A stretch of 64,000 bases of DNA from positions 10,955,717 through 11,019,716 of the forward strand of contig NC_071330.1 in NCBI RefSeq assembly GCF_010183535.1, read 5' to 3'. The notes beneath the pieces were generated by a model. That model did not search any database. It saw only the letters and a program-made list of their open reading frames with translations, and was not told where the DNA came from. The position numbers and the translations under genes were made by a program. Of this stretch, positions 49,020 through 61,542 are shown one piece after another (the first letter of the stretch is position 1; each line of letters begins with the position of its first letter). Source of the DNA: Caenorhabditis remanei. Lineage: Eukaryota; Nematoda; Chromadorea; Rhabditida; Rhabditidae.

Positions 49020-50605
49020 TTTTGTAAAATGTTTATAACAGAAATGAAAGCGATGGAAATAGAAGAGGACGAGATGTAAGAAGAGGTAGAAACAAATGGT
49101 TTAACACAGAATGATATGAAAGACTTGAAAATTAACTGGATTTGGGAGTGGGGGACAACGGGGGAATGAATGATAAATAAAAAAGGGATAGTTAAACATC
49201 AATAGTCACATCGTTTTTTAATGGCTCAGCCGGCTCACTGTTGACTTGAGAAGTCACAATTTGAGACGGTGATTCAGGAGTGATTGGGGGAGAGATTGGG
49301 GGAGTTGGGAAGAGAGTTAATGGAAAGAATGGGTTGATTAACATAGGTTGGGTCATTTGAGAGAAAAGTTGAACTTGTTGGAGGAAGAGATCTGGTTGAA
49401 AGAGACCAGTTGGGAACATTGGCATGAATGGGAATGGGAATGCCCCAGTTGGAGAAGGAATTGGGGGAACAGATGAATCAGATGTAGATGGAGTTGGGGA
49501 AGCTGGTTCTTTTTTCATCTTTTTAGATGATGATAAGGAGCTGCTTTCCGTTTCTCCTGAAGCCAATGATCGCTTCTGACGACGATCTAGCCGACTTCCC
49601 GTCGCGTATGGATTGCTATTGGTTTTGAATTCGTTCAGTGCAGCACTCTGAAAAAGGATGATATAAACATAGGTATATGAAGATGACTGGCTAAGTTATC
49701 TAGAATCAATGGAGCACAAACTTACATGATATGACGTCACAGTGATGAATCCAGTGTAGTCAATCTTGGAGACGTGGGCAATGTGGTCTCCCTCGTAGAT
49801 TGTCAGAACCGGGATGTATCTGTGTTGAGTGTAGAGATGGACCTGTAAATAATTGAATTTAAAATCTGAAAATATCGAAAAGAAATATATGAAACTTACG
49901 AATGATGGTCCCTTCTTTTGTTCATTTAATTTGCGATTTGTTATTCTGATTTGATCGAAGCTGAGTGATCGATCCATCCAATTCTGACCAAGTTGTAGTC
50001 CATGATGATGAACTACTCGCCGTGGAACTCCTTTCTCTTCAGTTGACGGAGATTCTGCCCAGTTTCCATTAATGAATCTATACTTCATGTCGTCGACGAA
50101 ATCGAAATGCATGTACATTGAGTAGTATTTCAGTGGGTCTAATCCTTTGATATCATACTCCAAAGTGGGGAAAACACGACGACCGTCGGCTGTGTCAATC
50201 ATCTCATGGTTCAACTCAAAACACGATTTCCAAAGAGCATCCATGTTGGAAGAGAGTGAGACCGATATATCGGTTGGAAGAGAGGACATTTTTTACTTTA
50301 CAGGGAAGCAGTAAATGAAATGGGTTGACAAATGAGATGTCTGTGAGGGAATTAATGGTTATTTACACCTTTCTGTCGTCGTATTCTCCACCTCTTCGGC
50401 TCTGCCTTTCCCAGGAGAAGAGTCAGGTGGGAAATCCACCCGGACCTCCCATCTATACACACAAAGGGCGGTTCTTAAGCAACATTCCTGGGAGCAAGGT
50501 GGTAGTTGTTGATTGAGTAATAAGGGATGATGACAATGGGAATATAACAGAGACCGACAATAGGAAGACAGTTAAGATAGGGGTTTAGAAGAACAAATAC
50601 GTATT
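49020..50605 (-). repeat. Right arm of a T-box inverted duplication
   Basis: Reverse complement of 45183-46820. Homology begins in the 5' flank (about 50605), runs through the whole gene and ends in the 3' flank near 49020. The two arms enclose about 2.2 kb that contains copy 2. Flank divergence and intact open frames in both arms suggest a fairly recent, still functional duplication. Confidence 0.85.
49192..50289 (-). CDS. Divergent T-box transcription factor, copy 3
   Basis: Three exons on the complement: 50289-49900, 49842-49726 and 49647-49192, 320 aa. It is nearly identical to copy 1, with scattered changes: EMIDTADG for EMIITADG, MDRSLSF for MDRPLSF, GDHIAHV for GDQIVHV, and SQVNSEP for CQVKSEP near the end. 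Intron 1 is 57 bp here against 49 bp in copy 1. The frame is intact throughout and all splice signals are kept, so it is probably functional and may be redundant with copy 1. The promoter TATA-like element differs by one base. Confidence 0.9.
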
Positions 50606-53423
50606 ATTTATGAATGGAGTTAAGTTGGTATGCAGGAAGATATGATTGGATTAGACACGTAGTCGTAGTTAGTCCATTGGCACCTTAACCTGTAGGCTTT
50701 GGAATACCAGGACTGTCTCAACAACATCAGGTTCTTGGTACTGAGGTAACAATTCTACTACAAGCCATTATCGACGAGCCTCCCAAAAAGTTGCCGCAAT
50801 GACAGCGCATCGATTACGTAATTCAAAACTGATTCGATCAGTAGAAAGTTCTAGAGAGTTCCACTTTTCATAGATTTTCAACAACATAATTCTGAGTCAA
50901 CTCGCATCACCTAGCGTGAAAGTTCTCGTGGGTTCGACTTGTTCTCGTTGGAAGTACAGAACAGAAGTGAAAAGTTCACAAGGCTACATCAATTTATAAG
51001 CGATTCAAAGATGAAATTTCTTTGCTAATCTTTAACTTTTCATGGAGGTCCGTACTAAGAAGTTGCGACTATAAAAGTAAAGCTCTAAGTTTGATCTACA
51101 ATTCCAGCAAAAGTTGTCATTACAATAATCTGGTTTTTACCTAGTTTCAATTATCAAATTCTTGCTCTCACTTTCTAATTTTCCAATTTCCTCGCTTATC
51201 ACTTTATTACCATCTCTATATCTATTATGTAATTTGCTTGTAATCCAATGCTAATTCGTGACAGATTGACGTCTTCTTTTGTTCTTTCGGGAGAACACAG
51301 CGGCGCACTTCAAACGGCGGAAGGTACACCTGTAGTCTCTTTACAGCTAGACACCTTTTTTCTTGCCGACTGGTGAATTGAGAGATCAGGTGTTAGAAGA
51401 AAAGTAAAGGAAAAAGAAACAATCGGGAAGATGAGGAAAGGAACTTCTGAATCAGTTGAAAAATGAACTCATTTCAGATTTCATTTTTAAGTTCGTAAAG
51501 CGGTTTCAACAGAACTCCCATACTTGGTATCATGCTTGATACGAGGAGCAAAGATTTCATTTCTTCGAAGGACGACCCATCAAACACAAGAATCAATATT
51601 TATCAGAAAACCTGCATATTTTGTTTTAGATTCCTTATTTAACGTTTGAGTGACCCTTTTTGTTCCTTTCATTTCATCACATTGTCTGTTTTGGAGCCAT
51701 CTGCAGTTGACGTCTGCCACGTTTTGAAGAGAATACCTGTGAATCTTTATGCATTTAGTGAAACGAGTTATTTCTTGGTACACCCTATCCCTATTTACAA
51801 ACATTACCCGTGCAATTAGCTCCTTTATTTTTCATAACCGTAATTCCACCGTTCTCACTATTCTGTGACATACAAGAGACATTCACGTAACAAAAGGTGT
51901 AGGTGAAGAGGATTCAAGCTAAGGAAAATAAGAGAAACGGATTAATAAAACATGAAAATAACCAAAATCTAGAGGAGGAAAGCGCATGCGAATTTATTGT
52001 GGCCTAAAATGAGCAAAACTTTTTCAGATTGGGAACTTAGAAATACAAGAAAACGCAAAGTAAAACACATAAACATAGCTTAAACTAAAATATGGTGACC
52101 GCTTATTCATGAGATCAATCAACTTGAAACAAATTCTCGTTTAGTCAAGATTGTACCCTTTGATCCGTGTATATGATCTCAACAAAAAATGGAAGGAGTC
52201 AAATATTCGAGTTGGTCATCGGCGTCCATACTTTCAGGTTTCGATTCCCGGTATTCTCAGAATAGCCGAATAATTCCGAAATTTCGAACTGACAGAGTTC
52301 CATTGACCTGAAATGATAAATGCATACTGGACTCATATCTCACAGAAAGGTTATTTTCTATTGCGTAGATAGCGTGGGATCCAAGCTTACATATCAGAAT
52401 TATTTCCCCGTTTCAACAAGAATTTCTATCCTCTATCTCTTCATTTTTCTTCACAAAACCAAAGAAAGGTACCTCTAAGATAATTCCAAACCAATCTGAC
52501 TATTCTTTCGATATTCATTCAGATCAAAAATAGAGATTCATTTTTGTAATTGACAACTGTTTTTGTTTGGGCTCGCGAGGTACAAAAACGATTCTTCTGA
52601 TGGAAATCAACAGAAATGACCAAAACATATATCATTCTTTTCGATTTTCAGATAAAATGGCGAACTTTTTTCAGTATCTCTCGGTACCACCAATTGTCCC
52701 ATTGCGTCAACTTTTGTATAAAAGGGGTTCAACCCTACAGAAGCGAACATAGGTGAGTACAGATTTCAAAGTGGGATCTCTAAAAATTAGAAAAAGAAAC
52801 CAAATGACAATCCGCGGACAACTTTGATACTTCTGGATTCCAGTTTCGGTTGACCGAGTTGGACTAATTCTAATCTGTATCTAATCTTCTCATTGCCACC
52901 AACTTCATCAAACATGCCCTTCTCCGTCGACTTTTCCTCGTTTTCTCACATGAAGGTAATCCGAAACGACCGGAGGCAACTTGCTCACTTTCATATCTAT
53001 TCATTGTGTTCTTTCTCTCTTTTCCGCGCGGAGACTCCCTCTACTGACTCCGCCTGTTATTTTTCCTTTTCATCAGATAGATTGTTCCGAAAAGAGACCT
53101 TCGCATTGACAGCCGAGTAATGAGTTCTCGTGTGTTTGCTCATTACCAATCAGTCATCATCATCATATCCCCACAGATTGACCAATACTTTCTCCAAAAC
53201 TTTATATTTTATCTTTCATGTTTCTTTTTCTTCTTCCTCTCTCCCCCACCCCTTTTTTGGAAGTGTCATAAATTTCCCGACTATTTGATCAGTCTCTTTC
53301 CGTATTTTTTCTACATTTCAATTTGATCAGATCTTGGATCAAAATCCAAAAGCCCTAAAACTTATCCGAAATGTTTTAACAGACAAATCGATCAATCAGT
53401 GGAAGTTGGTCAATCACAAAACA
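50606..53423. other. Intergenic region right of the T-box cluster
   Basis: About 2.8 kb with no supported gene. Open frames at 51580-51804 (-), 52567-52752 (+) and 52893-53120 (+) lack family similarity. A short ATG-led segment ending at a GTAATC donor near 52953 could be a non-conserved upstream exon, but it has no clear partner acceptor. It probably holds regulatory DNA for the T-box copy 3 and the chitin-binding gene. Confidence 0.45.
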
Positions 53424-56400
53424 ATGCGATGCTTCCTGTTCATTTTATTGTTTTGTTTGAGTCAAGGTTAGTTTGAAATCGGATTTATAATAGGATTACT
53501 GTATTCCAATACTCGAATCCAGTTTGTTTGTTTGTGGTTAAACCTGCTCATGATTCAAGTCGAATGACTATTGGGAACTTCTTATGACTATTTTTAGAAA
53601 TTTTGAACCAACATACCTACGTAAAGCCTGAATTCCAGTTTTGTGTTCTGAAATTATCCGAAATTTCCAGAAACAAGTAAGCTTTTCCTAACAACGGCTG
53701 TAAGCCTTCTGTATAAATTCTCAAAAAATTAGCCAAAAAGTATTTTCAGCAGACATTCCAATTCAATGTTTTCATTTCAAGACACATTTCTCAACATTTT
53801 TTGAACGGAATTTCCACAATATTTATGAGATCCTTGAAATCCAAATTCCTCTTCCAATTATCCGCTTTCTCTTGTTTACACGTCTGCAAGATTTCATCCC
53901 AATTTCCTCATTGTCGACCTTTTTTCTCTTCAATTCATTCTCTTTCAATCCAACGTCATTCGATATAAGTGCATTCTCTTTCTGAACATAAACATAAGCA
54001 TCATCCGGATGGCATTTCTATTCTCTAAAAACATAAAAACATTTCTCGAAAAAAGCGAATCTTGCGCAGACATCCGAGTGCCCGGTGTCCATCTCTTCCT
54101 CCAATAGATATCATATTTCAATTCGCTTACCGTTCCTTTTTATTCGAAAAGAGAGAAAAACTTGGAAACTTTTTGTGTGTCTTCTGAAGAAACTCACACC
54201 TCACTCGTTTTTTGAATTAATCGGATCATTTAGAAGAGGGAGCAAGAGGCGCGTGAAATGATATGTGTGCTTGAGAGATTAGTAATTGATGAGGAGAGGA
54301 TTGGAGGGAGGAGGAGGATGAAGTAGATCAGACAGAGGTCTTTGTTAATTGTGTGGGTGTAAAGAATAACTGGAAGAAGATCAAAGAATTGTGTAACTGC
54401 TCGTTTACTCTGAAACCAAAAGACAAGCAGACAGCTAGAACAGATCTCTCTTCTACTTAATCTAGTACTATTTTTCTGGAGAAATTTTGAACTTTAAGTG
54501 AAAGAACTCTTCGGAAAACTGAAATTCGGAAAACGTAGATTGATAGGAAAATTGATAAGTATCTCAGACGTCATTAGCATTGAAAAATTATGCTTGACAT
54601 TTTTTATCAGTGGAAAATTTCTCAGCTTTTCAACTGTTCATTTGGAAAAAACAACTTCACAATTCACCAATTTTTGTTTGGTGTATAAATCAAATCTGTA
54701 TGCTCATTTTTGTAATTGACAACATTTTGAAACAAACCAGTTAAATCGTCTTTTTCAAAATGCACTCACTGGCTGAAAGAGGTCAGTTCGATAGAGAAAG
54801 TGATTTTCCGAACTGTCACTCTCAAGAAGGATATATATTTTTAAAGGCAACTATAAAATGAAACTCTATGTTAATTATACATATTCTACAAAAGATGAAA
54901 TTATCGGACTCCAAGTCTCTCATTGACATTCTTTAAAACATAGAACTATTCCATCCTGAATTTGTAATCCCTGATTATGTGATCCCTACCATCTTCCTAA
55001 GACTCCAAGTCTCGGACATCCAGACGGACTGTTTGATAAGGTGTTCATTAGTAAGATCAAACTGATAATAAGAGATATAAAAGGAAGAGAAAATGCATCC
55101 GTTGCACCCTTGTTGACATTCAATGCTGTCACCAACAACACTTGATTTCTCCCCTCTCAGAGAGTGTGTCTACTATTCGACTGCCAATTTCTTGGTTCGG
55201 CACAATATTTGCACGAAATTACCATTTCACTCCCTCTTTCTCTCTATCACACAAATCACAAGTTTCAATGGAATATAGTAGAAGAAGATGTCCGGAATAG
55301 GGGGATGAGAAAATCGAAAGATTTGCTGGAAGGGCTATATTGTAGTTTGAGTTGAACACTTTCTGAATTCCATGATATATATGTCGATTTGGTCTATTAT
55401 CCCCAACAAATCCAACAATTTTCAGTGATCGCCGACGTGATTTTCACATCAGAGCGTTGTAATCGAGTAACATATGGATTACGAACGGTAAATGGAGACC
55501 CTTCACGATATAAGCAATGTGGTCCCTCTGGAAGAGTTTGGATTGTTCCATGTGCACCTCAAATGACTTTTGATCCGGAGGATAGGGTGAGTTTAGATAA
55601 AAATCCTGGAAATCTGAGAAGTTTAATCGCCGATCTTTTTTTGACTGTTTCTTAAGGATTGATTCCCGATTCCAAGTAGTTCTAGTCGCAAAAACTCAAC
55701 TAGACCAATTCATTCAATTAATTATTCAGGTTTGCAAAGAACGACCGGATTCTCGTGTCATGAAACCGATGAGAAAATATGAAACTCCACCCAAAAATAT
55801 CATCACAACGCCTGCTCCAATTCCATCTAGCTATCCAGTTTCTGCTGAAGTTACGCCTGCTTCTGCTCCAGTTGCTGCTCCAGAAGAGTTCGTATTCTCA
55901 ACTGTTCGTCCGAAAAGTCGAAAACCAAAATCAAGAACACGTGGAAAATTGAGAAAAACAACAAGTGCAATGACGACTACTCCTCTTCCAATCACAACAA
56001 CTCCAATGTCAATGGAAATAGAAAAATCAGTGGAATCAGAACTGACGACTACACCAAAAATAGTGATATTTGCAAGTAAAAAGAATAGTTTAGGAGGTGG
56101 AAGAAGCGAGGAAACGAAACAACAATTGACAAGAGGAAGAGGGGTTTCTCCTGCATTCACGAGACCTGGAAGGATCCGAACAACCACTTCATTGCCAGTT
56201 ACTCACGCGACAAGATTCATTCCAGGAGTTCAGAAGGTTACTGTAGCTCCGAAAGAGGCTCAAGGAATGCCACATACTTTGGCTCCGTATGAGAAAATGG
56301 AAAGACGAGGAGAGAATTTCGAAGTTGGAGAAATGACAACAATGACTCCCGAGTATACAGTCAGGTTAGTTCAAAGGCACTGCAGTAGAGTTTACAGAAA

Positions 56401-58982
56401 CTGAATAATTGCAGATACAATGGACAAACTATGACTGAGAATGAGTTTTTGAATCAGCTTCTGCATATCGTCCAACATCAAAAAACGGTTTCCGAACGAC
56501 AACAACAGGATAAGTTTGATCGGATGGAACAGGAGAGAATCAGACAAGAGAAAGAAGAGAAAGCACGGGAAATCGAGAGACGCAGACAATTAGAAGAGGC
56601 TGAAAAGGCCAGACAAGCCGAGGTTGATAGGGTAAGGAATTGATGTTGAAGAGCCTTTTTCCGTATGGCGATATTTTCAGCAAGCAGCGATTTATGCAGA
56701 ACAAGAACGAATGGCAATGGAAAGAGAACGAGAGTTGGAGAGAATTAGACAGGAAGAGAGGAAGAGAGAAATGGAAAGAATCAGACAGGAAGAAATTGCG
56801 ATGGAAATATCCAGAATGAGAGAACTGGAACGTCTTCAAATGGAGAGACAACAGAAGAATGAGAGAGTTAGACAAGAGTTGGAGGCAGCTAGAAAACAGA
56901 AGATAATGGAAGAAGAACGACAGAAAAAGATTCAGGAACAGTTGAGAGAAATGGAAAAGATAAGGAAGGAACAGGAAGAAGCGAGAGAAAGAGAGATGAG
57001 GAGGTTAGAGGAAGAGAGAACACAGGAAATGGAGAGAGTTAGAGAGGAAGAGATGGAGAGACAGCAACAAATTGAGAGACTTAGACATCAAGAAGAAGAA
57101 CGGAAACGGAAAAAGTTGGAAAAGGAAAGGGAAGAAAGGAAGAAGGCGTTGATGGAAGAAGAACGGAAACGAAAGATTTTGGAGAAGGAATTGGAGGAAA
57201 GAAGACAAGAAATGATAGAGGAAGAGAGGAGAAGGAAGATTCTGGAACAGGAAATGGAGGAGAGACAAAATGCGATTTATGAGGAAGAGCAGAGGAGGAA
57301 AGAAGAAGAAAAAAGAAGAGAACAGAAGGAAATGGAAGAGAAGAGAATGATTCAGGAGCAGATGAGAAAGGGAATCCAAGAGAGGACACGGTTGGAAGAA
57401 ATGGAGAGAGAAAGGGAGATGATGAGGCAGATTATGGAGAACGAACAGAAGAGGAATCAGATGGAAAGACAGGAGTTTGAAGGTAAGACATGAAACTATT
57501 CATATAAATTTATTCATTCTATTTTTCAGCCACCACTCCAATTACAACAATCAAACCAATCTACCGACCCGGCATTGCTGAATACCGTCCCCCAGAAGTC
57601 GAATCTCATATGATTCGTTTCACAACTCAATCCCCAGAATGGGCAACTCAATCACCCACATGGAATCCCTCTTGGAATACGGTAACTGTAGAAGAAGAGT
57701 CACCTGGAGTCCCAATTATACACAGTCAATGTCAAATCAATGGACAGTGTGAATTGAAATATGATGCTGATTCATTCTGTGCTCATCCAAAGTAAGCAGT
57801 TTTCTGGGAACTAGGAAACTGAAATTTTAAATTTTCAGCACTCCATCAATGTATCTTCAATGTGCTCCGTTGTATGGTAGATTAGGTAGATGGACAGAAA
57901 GACATTGTCCGGATACATTGATATTTATTGTGGCAATCGGAAGATGTGAGAAGGGGGAAGAGACGAGGAAACCGTATGATCCAGATAATAGAGTTGTCAT
58001 TCCGAGGTTACCATCTGAGACTTCATTTGTTGAGTGGAAAGGAAATAGGTTGGTTTTTAGGAGTTCTTTTTTTTCAAGTTAGCAGAATCAGAAGCAAGAT
58101 CTAATTAATTTTTTCAATGGTTTCCAGACAGAATGATTCATGAAAGTTATGAGAAACTTAAAACCGGAAATCGAGTATTGCCCTTTTTCAGAGTAATTGA
58201 CCATCACATTCCCTCTCCTGTATCTCCTCCGAGAGTTTATCCACCAGTTCCTGAAACTCATCAACCTCAAATCTATAATACAATTGATGAATTCCCGAAA
58301 GATCTTCTCCCGAAAATTCCAGAAGTTTCTCCTGCAGAGACTTATGCTCAGCAATATCAGAACGTATGTTTTCATCTAAATCATCTCTCTTCAATTTTCC
58401 AATTTTCAGCATATTCATGGTAGTGTAATAAGCGGATATCAACGTCCAGTTGCTCCAACAGTTGCTCCAATTCCAGTAATTCCAGTTTCTTATCAAATCA
58501 CACGTGTTCCGAATATTCCAAATATAAATCAAGTGGCTTCCAATGTAATATTCCCTTTCTTTTCTAAAAATCTCTTTAATTACAGAGCATAAAATCCGAG
58601 ATTGATCTATCTCATATTCATCCATTATTCCCACGTGTTCAACCAGACTTTTTGAGTCGGATTCTGCCGTCTTTAAACTTGAAAATGCACGATGAACACT
58701 CACCTCAATCACTTGGAAGTGTGGTGAAGCCGGTTCTTAAAAAGGTTGGAAAAGCTTGTAGAAAATACAAAAATTAGATAATTTCACACTTTAATCCAAA
58801 CTAGGTAATTACTTTTCCGTACTACATAAATGTATCAATACTTTCAGATTGCTCTAAACCAAACGGAGCAGTTTCTAGACCGTCTTCTAGCTGATCAAGT
58901 GCAAGATGAGAATATCAGAAAAGAGATTATCGATAGGTTAAAGTCATCAAATGTCGAGGAAACCACGAAGAAATCGACATAA
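53424..58982 (+). CDS. Secreted protein with two chitin-binding-like domains and a long coiled coil
   Basis: Eleven exons: 53424-53466, 55426-55586, 55730-56364, 56415-56631, 56681-57482, 57530-57791, 57839-58048, 58132-58363, 58410-58544, 58586-58744 and 58848-58982, 996 aa. Exon 1 encodes a signal peptide (MRCFLFILLFCLSQ) and is separated by a 1.96-kb intron. Residues ~24-75 form a Cys-containing peritrophin-type domain (SERCNRVTYG, then YKQCGPSGRVW). A Thr/Pro/Lys-rich linker runs to ~285. Residues ~300-615 are a highly charged Glu/Arg/Gln coiled coil of trichohyalin type. A second Cys-rich domain at ~680-750 has QINGQCELKYD, MYLQCAPLYGRLGRW and GRCEKG. The tail is Pro/Val-rich. Chitin-binding modules suggest a role in eggshell, pharyngeal cuticle or apical matrix; this is inference. 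It is probably the orthologue of F23F12.8, judged by its place next to rpt-3. The exon 8 acceptor was chosen to keep the frame. Confidence 0.85.
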
Positions 58983-59415
58983 TTTAAATTTATTCTTAAC
59001 TTTATTTCTCTTTTTTCATATCAATTCAGAATCAGCGAGTTTTCAGATTTTGATTTTTTTTAGAGTTCCAGATTTCTTTCAGCCAATACTCTCGAATTGT
59101 GATTTTGTCATTATCTGCTTATTTATATATCCAATAGAACTAAATGATTCTGAGTTCTTCTTCTTTCCTCTTTTTCTCCTTCTCTCTCTTTTTCTTGTTT
59201 GTAGACTCTTGTCATTGTCTGCATACACCGTGACGCCCAACTGCAGATGATGACTTTCTCTCAATTCTTGCTTTTCTGAATGTTTTAATCTAGATCCCTT
59301 TTTCCGATTTCCCTATTTCGTCTACCTAGATTTGTCTTTCTGTTTCCCAACTTGTGATATACAATGATCTCCATTTATTTATTTGTTTTTATTTCTGACT
59401 TCATCCTATTTTTTC

Positions 59416-59421
59416 AATAAA
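59416..59421 (+). terminator. Poly(A) signal of the chitin-binding gene
   Basis: AATAAA about 435 bp after the stop codon and ~115 bp before the trans-splice-like acceptor of rpt-3. A T-rich stretch (about 59470-59500) lies between them. Confidence 0.5.
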
Positions 59422-59534
59422 TTAAGAAAATTGAAGTTCTTCTTGAATAATGTTTGAATTTGTTCAAAAACGTGTTTTCCTATTTTCTTTTTTTTTAAAG
59501 TTCTTCAGAATTTCATTTCTTTCTTAATTCCAGT

Positions 59535-61081
<1,547 letters not shown>

Positions 61082-61542
61082 AACTACGTGTTATTCTCCT
61101 GTGAACCCGTGTTTCGCTTCATCTTCTTCTATAATTTATTGTATTTACACTGTGTCTCATAAAAGGTTTTCATGGCGAATGTATTATGAGTTGTCAAAAA
61201 ATTTCAAGCTGAAATTTAGAAAAACATTGATGACTGGGAGACAGAGATCAGGAAGACTATTCTCCTTTCCGAAGTTTCTCTTAATGAACTTTATGGGAAG
61301 ACACTAATAATATTTTATGGCTCAAATCGTACTCCTGAAAATCGAGATGTTCCTAAATTAATCTTCTAGAATTTTTTCAATTTTCAAAAGCTTTCTGAAA
61401 TCCACGACTGCTTTAATGTCTGATCGATTGAAATGAAATAATTAGCGATTCCATCGTTTACATGAATATTTAAATCAGTTCCCTCTCTAGTTCTTTTTCC
61501 ATTCCGAACCACTTTCATTCCGTTTATCACACTTTATCAGAG

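Noticed and set aside
52910..52953. ATG-led short segment ending at a GTAATC donor, a possible extra first exon for the chitin-binding gene
   Set aside because: The signal-peptide exon at 53424 already gives a complete start, and no convincing acceptor links the two.
56478..57389. Long minus-strand frames opposite the coiled-coil exon
   Set aside because: They are Ser/Phe/Leu-rich mirror images of the Glu/Arg/Gln coiled coil, expected from the base composition of the real exon.
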